Assembly: GCF_021044625.1 (NCBI RefSeq)
Contig: NZ_CP087999.1
Coordinates: 3,741,001 to 3,805,000 of the forward strand
Length of the DNA stretch: 64,000 nucleotides
Reading direction: 5' to 3'
Source of the DNA: Geomonas sp. RF6
GTDB taxonomy: Bacteria; Desulfobacterota; Desulfuromonadia; Geobacterales; Geobacteraceae
The notes beneath the pieces are model-generated. The model saw nothing but the letters and a program-made list of their open reading frames with translations, was not told the origin of the DNA and searched no databases. Positions within the stretch are counted from its first letter, which is position 1, and each line of letters begins with the position of its first letter. The translations under genes and the position numbers were made by a program. Below are positions 28,348-36,315 of the stretch, one piece after another.

Positions 28348-29648
28348 CACTGTTCACCTCCCAGGGGATTGGCGACAAGGTCGGCGACCGGTACCGCCTC
28401 GGTCTTCGGGACCCTGGCACTCTCCAGCTCTGCGGTGTCCACGCAGATCACCGGGAAGACCATCACGATGAGGCGATAGATCAGCACGAGGAGGCAGACA
28501 AACCCCACCGTCACGGAGATCTCCCCTATGGAAGGATAGTAGGGGGTGGTGGCGTACGGGGGGGTGTAGGCGACCACGAAGTTGTTGATCCTGTTCACCA
28601 GGACGCCGCAGATAACGAGGGCCGATGAGCAAAAGAGGCCGGCCTGCGACTTGATGATCCGGTCGGACATGAAAAGGAAGAAGGGGACGACGAAGAGTGC
28701 AATTTCGACCAGGAACATGACGCTCTGGGTGCTCGACAGGTCGAGGTACACGAAGGTCTTCCGGACGAACATGTCGCCCAGCTTGAAGAAAAGGTACACG
28801 CCGATGAGAGGGGTGATGTTGTTTGCCAGCCTCGAAAGGACGTGCATTTCCGCCTTGAGCCCGAAAGAGCGCGACGCGATGAGGGACTCGAAGATGATCA
28901 TCGGGAAGCCCACCGACACCGCAGAGAGGAAGAAGAGCAGGGGCAGGATCGGGGTCTGCCAGAGGGGGTGGATCTTCTGTCCGGCGATGACCATAAGGGT
29001 GCCGAGCGACGACTGGTGCAGCGTGGAGAGAACGACGCCGGCAATGACGAAAAGGAACATCGCCTTGTCCAGCCCCCGGTCCCACAACTTGAGGATCTTG
29101 TCCACCGGCTCGTTGAAGCGCTTCAGGAAACCGTGCAGCTGCACCCTCCCGGTCTCCCTGTCCCTGAAGTACCCTTCGGTGACGATCGGGATGAACTCTA
29201 TGATGAGGACGTTGAGATAGATCATGACGCAGATGCCGACCTCGAAGAGGGCGGAGTTGGGATTCCACATGATGAGGGGATGCCAGATGTAGTACCAGCG
29301 CCCGAGGTCGACGCAGACGCCGATGGCCACGAATATATAGCCGAGGAGAGCGGTAAGGAGCGCCGGGCGCAGGATGGCGTGGTACTCGTCGTTGTGCATG
29401 ATGTGGCCGATGGCGGCGGAGGTGAAGCCGCCTGCCGCAAGGGCGACGCCGGCGGCGACATCGATCCCGATCCAGATCCCCCACGGGTACTGGTTGTTCA
29501 GATTGGTGACGGCGCCTACCCCGAAGAAGAACCTGGCGGCGAGGAATCCTAAACCGTTCAGTGCCAGGAGGACGAGGACGCAGACGCCGGGGGTGAAATA
29601 GTTCTTTGTTCTGTACTTGCCGGAAAGTGCGAGCGGTTTCTCACTCAT
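28347..29648 (-). CDS. NrfD/HybB-like integral membrane quinol subunit
   Basis: A 433-residue polytopic protein, mostly hydrophobic with about ten helices. It has features of the NrfD/PsrC/HybB family: an N-terminal FLAARFFFGVGAVTNLNNQYPWGIWIG region, an Asp/Gly-rich DVAAGVALAAGGFT helix and a conserved central HPLIMWNPNS loop. Members oxidise or reduce menaquinone at the periplasmic face and exchange electrons with an FeS partner. ATG 29648 follows AAGGAGG and overlaps the end of the ferredoxin gene by 8 bases; its own stop overlaps the cytochrome start. The trio resembles the Cbc-type quinone:cytochrome complexes of Geobacter. The direction of electron flow is not shown by sequence. Confidence 0.9.
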   Translation of the reverse strand: MSEKPLALSGKYRTKNYFTPGVCVLVLLALNGLGFLAARFFFGVGAVTNLNNQYPWGIWIGIDVAAGVALAAGGFTSAAIGHIMHNDEYHAILRPALLTALLGYIFVAIGVCVDLGRWYYIWHPLIMWNPNSALFEVGICVMIYLNVLIIEFIPIVTEGYFRDRETGRVQLHGFLKRFNEPVDKILKLWDRGLDKAMFLFVIAGVVLSTLHQSSLGTLMVIAGQKIHPLWQTPILPLLFFLSAVSVGFPMIIFESLIASRSFGLKAEMHVLSRLANNITPLIGVYLFFKLGDMFVRKTFVYLDLSSTQSVMFLVEIALFVVPFFLFMSDRIIKSQAGLFCSSALVICGVLVNRINNFVVAYTPPYATTPYYPSIGEISVTVGFVCLLVLIYRLIVMVFPVICVDTAELESARVPKTEAVPVADLVANPLGGEQ

Positions 29649-30567
29649 GGCCGTCCTCCTTGTGATGTTCCGATTCATCCGCGGCGTGCCGTTTCTTTGA
29701 CAGCCACATCACCGACCCGATGAGGGAGTAGTAGAAGACCGGGGGGAAATAGGAGGCGAAGATGCCGTGCTGAATCGACTCGGAGACGCCGGGGGCCGAT
29801 TTGTTGTGCAGCTTCGGGAAGCCGAGTTCCGTGAAGTCGTTGGTGGCCAGGTACATCCAGGAGGTCCCCGCGACCTCGTGCTCCCCGAAGATATGGGTGC
29901 GGTAGCGCTCCGGCTCCCTTCTGATCTTTTCCCTGGCGACCCGTATGATCTCGTTGCGCGGGCCGTAGGTAAGGGCCTCCACCGGGCAGGTCCCCACGCA
30001 TGCCGGCAATTTCCCTTCTTTCGTCCTGTTGAAGCAGAAGTCGCACTTGGCGATCAACGGTTGCAGCGCCTTCTGGTATTCGAAGGCCGGCACCTGGAAG
30101 GGGCACGCCACCATGCAGTAGCGGCACCCTATGCATTTCTCGGTGGCCCAGATAACGGAGCCGTTTTCCTCTTTGGTGAAAGCTCCCACGATGCACGCCG
30201 AAACACAGGCCGGGTGGTCGCAGTGCATGCACTGGACCTTCACGTTGGTGGGAAGGGCGTCGTCCTTGCCGCTGCGGAATTCGTTCACTACGGTCAGCGC
30301 CGTGTCGCTCGGACGGCGCATGGTGTTGAACACGCTTCTGTCGCTGTAGCTTTCGAGGTTGCCGGTGGGGAGGTCGTGAGCCTTTTTGCAGGCGAACTCA
30401 CATTGCCTGCACCCCACGCACGCCGTTGTGTCGACCAGGACCCCCATGCGGTCCGGAGAGAGTACATTTTTGGGCGCCGCTTCGGCTTGCGTTGCCGTCG
30501 CGGTCAAGGTGGCGGCGCCCAAGGCTACTGTCCCCTTTAGAAATTGCCGCCTGTTCAGTTTTTTCAT
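29641..30567 (-). CDS. Tat-exported four-cluster ferredoxin (HybA-like)
   Basis: A 308-residue protein with a twin-arginine leader (NRRQFLKGTVALGAATLTATATQA). Four 4-Cys groups follow: CVGCRQCEFACKK, CMHCDHPACVSAC, CIGCRYCMVACP, and CDFC...ACVGTCP, enough for four [4Fe-4S] clusters. A hydrophobic C-terminal helix (PPVFYYSLIGSVMWLSKKR) would anchor it to the membrane, as in HybA. It links the NrfD-like quinol subunit with the multiheme cytochrome. ATG 30567 follows GGAGGAGACT; an ATG at 30579 is also in frame. It heads the operon and has a long leader back to a promoter at 30879-30906. Confidence 0.92.
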   Translation of the reverse strand: MKKLNRRQFLKGTVALGAATLTATATQAEAAPKNVLSPDRMGVLVDTTACVGCRQCEFACKKAHDLPTGNLESYSDRSVFNTMRRPSDTALTVVNEFRSGKDDALPTNVKVQCMHCDHPACVSACIVGAFTKEENGSVIWATEKCIGCRYCMVACPFQVPAFEYQKALQPLIAKCDFCFNRTKEGKLPACVGTCPVEALTYGPRNEIIRVAREKIRREPERYRTHIFGEHEVAGTSWMYLATNDFTELGFPKLHNKSAPGVSESIQHGIFASYFPPVFYYSLIGSVMWLSKKRHAADESEHHKEDGHE

Positions 30568-30661
30568 AGTCTCCTCCAAGGAATGAGCATTACAAAACTT
30601 GCAGATGGAGCCTTTTTCCAGGTTGTGAGACAGAACCAGCCGCCTTGCTGTGAAAAGGAAA

Positions 30662-30700
30662 GAGCCGCCCCGGCACTGATAGAGTGGCCAGGAGCGGCTC
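30662..30700 (-). terminator. Terminator-like hairpin in the leader of the cytochrome operon
   Basis: In the minus-strand RNA GAGCCGC (30700-30694) pairs with GCGGCTC (30668-30662), extended inward by further G-C pairs with small bulges, and is followed by TTTCCTTTTC. It lies between the promoter and the first gene, about 95 bases before the start codon, so it could act as an attenuator. No known aptamer was recognised upstream of it. Confidence 0.5.
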
Positions 30701-30878
30701 GTGTCTCGTTTGCGACTAAAGAGTCTCTCGCCAGATGCGACATTCTCTCCCCCCAGACATCACAAGTCATGGCATCAAAAGTACTTCTCCTGCATCTGCC
30801 GGGCTTCTACTGCTTTGGCTTTTGGTCCCCCGGCTGAGGATGGACCTCTACTGTCACTGGGTTAAAAGGTTCCAACCA

Positions 30879-30906
30879 ATAGTAATGCGAGGCAGTACAG
30901 TGTCAA
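30879..30906 (-). promoter_or_regulatory. Sigma-70-type promoter of the quinol/cytochrome operon
   Basis: On the minus strand TTGACA (30906-30901) and TACTAT (30884-30879) are separated by 16 bases. A start near 30872 gives a leader of about 305 nt before the ferredoxin gene. Confidence 0.55.
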
Positions 30907-30987
30907 TCACAGGCAGTGTTTACATTATCCTCGATGCATTTTTCTGCCGACGGCTCTGACAGGAGCTTGATTGCTCGAAGCGCTAAC

Positions 30988-31128
30988 TCAGACGCGTTCC
31001 GTCGTCTCTTCCCGTTTGGCTAATCCTTCCTTCATAAGACGGATGACACATACAGCAAAATATCCCAGCCAAAAGAGTTCCCAAGTAACTACTCCACAGA
31101 TCACCAGCGATGCCAGTATTAGTAACAT
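30988..31128 (-). CDS. Small membrane protein, 46 residues
   Basis: A short frame starting MLLILASLVICGVVTWELFW, with a hydrophobic stretch long enough for one long or two short membrane helices and a charged tail (RLMKEGLAKREETTERV). It is supported by a perfect AGGAGG 8 bases before the ATG, and by TTTACA and TAATGT spaced 16 bases apart about 40-70 bases upstream. It lies upstream of the promoter of the quinol/cytochrome operon on the same strand. The function is unknown; small anchors of respiratory complexes are one possibility, but nothing in the sequence shows it. Confidence 0.6.
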   Translation of the reverse strand: MLLILASLVICGVVTWELFWLGYFAVCVIRLMKEGLAKREETTERV

Positions 31129-31254
31129 GACTGTTTCCTCCTTTTGTCTTGTGAGTGGAGTTGCTTTGTGGGAGTACATTAGCACCAGCACATTCTTTGT
31201 AAATAAATGCTTAATGTATACACTTTAAAATTTCCTCTTATAGATAAATGCAAT

Positions 31255-31650
31255 ACTGTATGAGCTGCCAGCAATTGGTGTCAGGCAATGACATTTCACA
31301 CTTTGAGTCAAAGCTAATAGTGTTTACATTCTATATCTCGATGAATATGTACGGCATTGATAAGGGATTATTGATTGATTCAAAGGTGTCAGGTGTTGAC
31401 ATTTCACATTGTAGGTGCCTGAGCTGTACAACAACAATAATGAAATAGTGTCAACGGAATGAAAGAGACAGAAAATGTATGTGCCTGAGCAGTACATTGA
31501 CAAAAAATAGTGCCTGGGCATCACATTTGACAGTAAACGTGTTTACAACAAAGAGAAGTTAGTGCCTGAGTAACACATAAGACATAATAGTTGGTGCCTG
31601 ACCACCACAATTCACACAGTCCCTGGTGCCTGAGCTGTACTTGTGACACA
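31255..31650. repeat. Degenerate array of GTGCCTGA-type repeats in AT-rich DNA
   Basis: At least eight related units occur, reading approximately GTGCCTGAGCNGYAC followed by A/T-rich TTGACA-like sequence. They start near 31266, 31384, 31413, 31482, 31510, 31560, 31593 and 31625. The first two read GTGTCAGG rather than GTGCCTGA. Spacing falls to about 28-33 bases toward the right-hand end. There is no gene on either strand. Related fragments (CAGTACAGTGTCAATCACAGGCA) lie near 30893. Confidence 0.6.
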
Positions 31651-31790
31651 GAAGAAAAAAGGTTCTTCGAGAGAGGAGCTCGGCCGATGAGGTCAGCGTG
31701 ATGCCGTTGAAGAAAAATGGGGTGCTTCAATGAAGGCGGTGGGGTGCCTACGGCAGGAAGAGTGGGTGCCTTTTCCGAAGAGTGAATGTT

Positions 31791-32310
31791 GGCAGCACGC
31801 TGGAGGATAGGCTTCCCAGCCTGTCCCGCGGCGTGAGCCGCGCGATTCATGGCGGCTGCGCCGCCAACGCAGGCAGGGATGCCTGCGCTCCAGCGCGGCG
31901 CCAACGGAGGGTGGTTTTCCTCGCGTGAGGTGGTGGGCGGCTACAGCACGATAGGCGCTACTGAGGTGCTTCTTCCCGTGAGGTCAAAGTAGGCAGCAGC
32001 GCTGGAGGATAGGCTTCCCTGCCTGTCCCGCGGCGCGAGCCGCGCGATTCATGGCGGCTGCGCCGCCAACGCAGGCAGGGATGCCTGCGCTCCAGCCCGG
32101 CGCCAACGGAAGGTGGTTTTCCTCGCGTGAGGTGGTGGGCGGCTACAGCACGATAGGCGCTACTGAGGTGCTTCTTCCCGTGAGGTCAAAGTAGGCAGCA
32201 CGCTGGAGGATAGGCTTCCCAGCCTGTCCCGCGGCGTGAGCCGCGCGATTCATGGCGGCTGCGCCGCCAACGCAGGCAAGATGCCTGCGCTCCAGCGCGG
32301 TGTCGACGGA
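31791..32310. repeat. 201-bp tandem repeat array, about 2.6 copies
   Basis: Copies start at 31791, 31992 and 32193 with a period of 201 bases and only scattered differences. Each has a palindrome of about 110 bases (CTGGAGGATAGGCTTCCC ... GGGATGCCTGCGCTCCAG) containing GCGGCTGCGCCGCC, then a spacer of about 90 bases (GGTGGTTTTCCTCGCGTGAGG...). The third copy lacks its spacer. A single copy of the same palindrome family is at 48664-48766. The stretch 31129-32439 contains no supported gene. Confidence 0.85.
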
Positions 32311-32439
32311 AGGTGGAGTCGATCGCGGGAGGTGGTTGGGGCGCTGCGAACTATGCTGCTACGTTCGCGGGAGCATCATGAATTAGCTACGACGCGAGAT
32401 TCCGGCTGCAGGCCAAAAAAAGATCGAGATGCAAAATCC

Positions 32440-32898
32440 TCAACCGTTTTCCTGCCATTTCTCCACCAAAAAGCCCCCCGACTCATTGAGATACACATAC
32501 CACAACTCGTCGAACCCCTCGTTCAGCGAGGGGCGTTCGAGGCGGGCGGCGAGGCCGAAGATCGCCTGGTCCGGGACGCGTGCGCTCCCCTGCCTCAGCC
32601 TGTTCCTCTCCATCGACTCGTCAACCTTCGAGCGGAAATAGTACCCGATGACTCTGAATCCCGCCTCCTTTGCCATGCCGATGTGGCGGGCTCTGCCGAT
32701 CCTGGTGAGATTGGTGTTGTCCACCACGTACGATTGCCTCCCCGCAAGGCATGCCTCCAGCAGGAGCTTCTCACGATGCCGTGTCCGGAGCATGTCTCTG
32801 TTGATGCGCACGTGGCTGTCGAAGAGAAAGCTCTTGTAGAATGTGCTCTTCCCACTGGCCGGAATTCCTATCATGATCACGGCAGAAGCCTGTTTCAT
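32440..32898 (-). CDS. P-loop nucleotide kinase (AAA_33 family)
   Basis: A 152-residue protein of the predicted-kinase family related to the kinase domain of polynucleotide kinase. It has the Walker A motif GIPASGKST, INRDMLR (the RDxxR-type lid-1 motif), VVDNTNLTRIGRARHI (the Walker B/TN motif) and VIGYYFRSKVDESMERN. It would transfer phosphate from ATP to a nucleotide, nucleic acid 5'-OH or small molecule. The usual length is about 150 residues, so it is complete. It is divergent from a PPP-type phosphatase across 168 bases. Zeta-toxin-like kinases share the fold, but no antitoxin is adjacent. Confidence 0.8.
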   Translation of the reverse strand: MKQASAVIMIGIPASGKSTFYKSFLFDSHVRINRDMLRTRHREKLLLEACLAGRQSYVVDNTNLTRIGRARHIGMAKEAGFRVIGYYFRSKVDESMERNRLRQGSARVPDQAIFGLAARLERPSLNEGFDELWYVYLNESGGFLVEKWQENG

Positions 32899-33066
32899 TT
32901 CTCCACTCCATGTACAAAGAAGACGGCCAAAGCTCAGTGGGAAGGATCCCCGTAAGGGAGGAGCGACACCGTTGCCGCGCCGAAAGCCCCTCGCGATTCA
33001 ACTGGTATGTTAAAACAGTCGTCACTAGAATGTAAGAGAACGGAATGGTTGAGGAGGGCGGTTTTC

Positions 33067-33756
33067 ATGGCGGGTGGAAGGCAAATAGTCGTAGGCGACA
33101 TTCACGGCTGCTCGCGCACCTTTGAGGCTCTCCTGGCCAGGGTGGACCTGCAGCGCGATGATACGCTCTTTCTTCTGGGCGACTATATTGACCGGGGAAG
33201 TTCGACCCGGGGCCTCATCGAGTCGATCGTGCGCATGAAGCGGGACGGATTCGACGTGCGCCCCATTCGGGGCAATCACGAGGAGATGCTCCTCGGTGCG
33301 CTGGAGACGGGGCTTGCGGACGATCTGATCGACTGGATGGAACAGGGAGGGCACGCAACCCTCAGAAGCTACGGGGTGCGCCACCCCTCGGAGATGCCGG
33401 AACAGCACCTCCATTTCCTGCGGCGACTCCCTCTCTTCATCATCACCGACCGCTTCGTCTTCGTCCACGCGGGGCTCGACTTCTCCCTCCCCGATCCCTT
33501 CAGCGAGGCCGGTACGACTGCCATGCTCTGGGACCGCTCCGGCAAAGGGGATCAGCGGAGGCTCGGCGGGCGCAGGATCGTCACCGGTCACACCCCTCTC
33601 TCCCTCGACGAGATCCGCTCGACCCTCAATTCCGACAAGATCCGTCTGGACAACGGGTGCGTGCTCGGCGCGCGCTACCCGGGGCTCGGCAATCTCCTGG
33701 CACTCGACCTCGATTCGGGAGAGCTCTTCGTGCAGCGAAACGTAGACCGCCTCTGA
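33067..33756 (+). CDS. PPP-family metallophosphatase (PrpA/ApaH-like)
   Basis: A 229-residue phosphatase with the dimetal signature in order: GDIHG, LLGDYIDRG, RGNHEEM, then VHAGLDF and VTGHTPL. Bacterial relatives dephosphorylate phosphoproteins or hydrolyse dinucleoside polyphosphates. The small size and GDYIDRG favour the serine/threonine phosphatase branch. ATG 33067 lies 9 bases after GAGGAGG; the frame is open further upstream to 33007. It is divergent from the P-loop kinase at 32440-32898 and convergent, 12 bases apart, with the NamZ-like gene. Confidence 0.88.
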   Translation: MAGGRQIVVGDIHGCSRTFEALLARVDLQRDDTLFLLGDYIDRGSSTRGLIESIVRMKRDGFDVRPIRGNHEEMLLGALETGLADDLIDWMEQGGHATLRSYGVRHPSEMPEQHLHFLRRLPLFIITDRFVFVHAGLDFSLPDPFSEAGTTAMLWDRSGKGDQRRLGGRRIVTGHTPLSLDEIRSTLNSDKIRLDNGCVLGARYPGLGNLLALDLDSGELFVQRNVDRL

Positions 33757-33768
33757 CGGCAGTGCGCG

Positions 33769-35034
33769 TCAGTACAGGAGGTAGCGCTGCCGCATCCTCT
33801 CGAACCCCACGAGTGACTCGTCCCAGAGCTGGAAAAGCTCCCTCGCGCCGGCTCCGGCCTCGACCGCCTGGCGCAGCCTGCCCGACCCGGCCATGTCATC
33901 GAACCCTTTTCTGAAGAACCCCTTGCGCAGCTCAGGGGGGAGCGCCTCCCACAACTCCCGCAACACGGCAACCCCTGTTTCCACAGGGAGCACCTGGCGG
34001 TAATCGGTGACGGTCACCCGCACCCCGTCTACCACCTTCCCCCTGTAGCGCGGCGCGCTCGATTTCCCCGGCATGCTCACCGGGGTGAAGTGCACCGCTT
34101 CGAAACGCACACCCGGAAGGGCGAGACGTGTCAGTCTCTCCGCCACCCCCTGCGCGTCGATCCCCGGCCACCCCACCAGCCGGAAAGGCTCCTTCGTGCC
34201 GCGCCCCTCGCTTGCCGACGTTCCCTCCAGAAGACCGGTGCCAGGATAGAAGAGGCAGGCATCGAAGCAGTCGATGTTGGGACTGGTCCCCACAAAGGAA
34301 AGACCGGTATCGGGCCAGCGCATCGCGCGGTGCCACCCTTTCATCCGCACTACCCCCAGCTCGAGCTCTCCCACCCCCGGGAGCATCTCTTCCCCCTTTA
34401 CCATGGTGGCGAGTTCCCCAACGGTCATGCCGTGCGCGACCGGAATGGCATAGAGCGAGGTGAAGGAGGGGGGAAGTTCCTCCCGCACAAAGCCGGAGAT
34501 GTACTCCCCCCCGAGCGGGTTGGGGCGGTCCAGCACCAGGAACGGGATGTGCGCTTCCGCCGCCGCCTGCATGGCGAGCCCCATGGTGGATATATAGGTG
34601 TAGAAGCGTGCCCCGATGTCCTGGATGTCGAAGACGAGAAGGTCGAGCCCCTTCAGGTCCTCGGGGCGCGGCTTTCTGGTGGCGCCGTAGAGGCTCTTTA
34701 CGGGGATCCCCGCAACGAGGCCGTCACCGAGGCGCACGCCGTCCTCCGCGCGCCCTTCGAGTCCGTGTTCCGGGGTAAAGATGACGGCGGGCGCGACCCC
34801 TCCTGCCCGGAGAAGCTTCGTCAACTCGACACCCCCTACCACGGCGGAATGGTTGGTGATGAGGCCAAACTTCTTCCCTGCCAGCGGCTGAAAGCGCTCC
34901 TCGGCAACGACCTCGGCTCCCGTCTTGACCGGGGCACCGTGGGAGATAGTGGGGACGATACAGAATATGGCAATAAGGAGGAGGGGAAACCGGAGAGGGT
35001 GAATCATCATGAGCCGCCTAGGGTCACGACGCAT
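33769..35034 (-). CDS. Secreted DUF1343/NamZ-like exo-N-acetylmuramidase
   Basis: A protein of 413-421 residues, depending on start, with a signal peptide (FPLLLIAIFCIVPTISHG) and a full DUF1343 domain. Motifs include KFGLITNHSAVV, FTPEHGLEG, FDIQDIGARFYTYISTM, LDRPNPLGG, PVAHGMTVGE, FVGTSPNI and EGRGTKEPF. A characterised member, NamZ of Bacillus, removes N-acetylmuramic acid from peptidoglycan fragments, so a role in wall turnover or recycling is likely. ATG 35034 has GGGGGGCG before it; ATG 35010 is an alternative and leaves the signal peptide intact. Confidence 0.88.
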   Translation of the reverse strand: MRRDPRRLMMIHPLRFPLLLIAIFCIVPTISHGAPVKTGAEVVAEERFQPLAGKKFGLITNHSAVVGGVELTKLLRAGGVAPAVIFTPEHGLEGRAEDGVRLGDGLVAGIPVKSLYGATRKPRPEDLKGLDLLVFDIQDIGARFYTYISTMGLAMQAAAEAHIPFLVLDRPNPLGGEYISGFVREELPPSFTSLYAIPVAHGMTVGELATMVKGEEMLPGVGELELGVVRMKGWHRAMRWPDTGLSFVGTSPNIDCFDACLFYPGTGLLEGTSASEGRGTKEPFRLVGWPGIDAQGVAERLTRLALPGVRFEAVHFTPVSMPGKSSAPRYRGKVVDGVRVTVTDYRQVLPVETGVAVLRELWEALPPELRKGFFRKGFDDMAGSGRLRQAVEAGAGARELFQLWDESLVGFERMRQRYLLY

Positions 35035-35178
35035 GCGCCCCCCGGAAGATCACGGAGGTGTCGGAATCCGTGCGGGGAAAGTGCAGGGATCAGCGAAGGC
35101 GGGCAGCATCGGGATAAACAAACGCCCAAAGATACGCCGAATTGTGACTCAGGGCAAGGGGGTAGTTAAAGGGGGGAT

Positions 35179-36315
35179 TTACGATCTTCCCATCAGCAGG
35201 CACAGCGCCGCGTAAATGCGCGCGGCGGCCACGACCTCCCGGAAAGGGACCTGCTCGTCCGGTGTGTGTGCTGTTTCGAGCGCGCCGGGGCCGAGGATGA
35301 GCGGTTTCACTCCGGCGGCAAAGAAGAGGTTCCCGTCCGAATGCGACCTGAAGGCGTCAAGATGCAGGTTCAGCCCGAGTTGCGGGTAGAGCTTGCGCAG
35401 GATCTCGGCGGGGCGGTTCTCCGTGCCGAGGTTGTATCCGGCGGCAGCAAAATCGAAGTCCACCGTCATCTTCAGCCCCGGGATGTACAGCTTCGCATCC
35501 TCCGCGACGCGGCGAATCGCTTCCTGCACGTCGACGGGGCTCCTGTCGGGGGGGAGATGGAGGTCGATCCAGGTTTCGCAGCGGTCGGGGACCACGAATC
35601 CCTTCTGGGAGGAGTGCATCTCCCGGATGGAATAGACCACCTGCGAGCGGTCCCGGTTGAAAAGGGGGTCTTTCCCGAGGTGCAAAAGGACCCGCAGCAT
35701 CGACTCCACCGCGTTGTGCCCGAGCTCCGGGAGTGACGAGTGTCTCTTGAGCCCGTGGGTCACGAATCCTGCTTCGAGGTAGCCGAAGTGGGAAAAGCAG
35801 CCGGCAAGTCCTGTCGGCTCCCCGATCACCACCCAGGGAGGGGTGGCGCTCTCCAGAAACGTCGCGCTGCCGTCGCCGTTTTCCTCCTCCCCGACCACCA
35901 GGAGAAGCCCGACGTTTGGATGCTCCAGCGGGGAGAGAACCTCGTTCAGCACGAGGAACGCCTCCAGCATCGCCGCGCAGCCACCCTTCATGTCGGCGCT
36001 GCCGAGCGCATGGATGACGCCGTTTTCCTCCTGCGCTCCGACCTGCTCCAGGTCCCAGGCGTGCACCGTGTCGACATGTCCCACCAGAAAGAGCTCCGGA
36101 TCACCGTTGCCGAGGACGACCTTCAGGTTGTAGCGGTCCTCCTCCACCGTCTGGCGCTCGACCCGGCAGCCGGCGGAGCTCAGCACCTCCTCCAGGTAGA
36201 GCTGGATGTCCTCTTCCTTCCCCGAAGGGGAGTAGATGTCCAGCATCTCCAGGAGGTTCTTTCTGAGGCGCTCCTCGTTCACCCCCTGCAGCACCCGCTC
36301 CAGAAGGGCCGTCAC
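35179..36315 (-). CDS. M20-family metallopeptidase/deacylase (ArgE/DapE-like)
   Basis: A 378-residue M20 hydrolase. Metal and catalytic motifs are GHVDTVHAW, SADMKGGCAAM, VVGEEENGDG, IGEPTG and the late FRSHSDGNLF...ETAHTPDEQV. The family removes acyl or amino-acid groups from amides (acetylornithine, succinyl-diaminopimelate, dipeptides); the exact substrate is not predictable. The start is a GTG at 36315 overlapping the stop of the GNAT gene as GTGA, so the pair is translationally coupled. The frame continues upstream to 36567 only as an out-of-frame reading of the GNAT gene and should not be used. Confidence 0.88.
   Translation of the reverse strand: MTALLERVLQGVNEERLRKNLLEMLDIYSPSGKEEDIQLYLEEVLSSAGCRVERQTVEEDRYNLKVVLGNGDPELFLVGHVDTVHAWDLEQVGAQEENGVIHALGSADMKGGCAAMLEAFLVLNEVLSPLEHPNVGLLLVVGEEENGDGSATFLESATPPWVVIGEPTGLAGCFSHFGYLEAGFVTHGLKRHSSLPELGHNAVESMLRVLLHLGKDPLFNRDRSQVVYSIREMHSSQKGFVVPDRCETWIDLHLPPDRSPVDVQEAIRRVAEDAKLYIPGLKMTVDFDFAAAGYNLGTENRPAEILRKLYPQLGLNLHLDAFRSHSDGNLFFAAGVKPLILGPGALETAHTPDEQVPFREVVAAARIYAALCLLMGRS

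Noticed and set aside
30735-30959. 74-codon plus-strand frame in the cytochrome operon leader
   Set aside because: No ribosome site, no recognisable sequence, and it overlaps the better supported minus-strand promoter and leader.
31791-32310. Possible CRISPR array
   Set aside because: The repeat unit is 201 bases and includes its own spacer in every copy; there are no short direct repeats with variable spacers and no cas genes.
32440-32898. Zeta-type toxin of a toxin-antitoxin pair
   Set aside because: It has the P-loop fold, but no small antitoxin gene overlaps or precedes it; the divergent neighbour is a full-size phosphatase.
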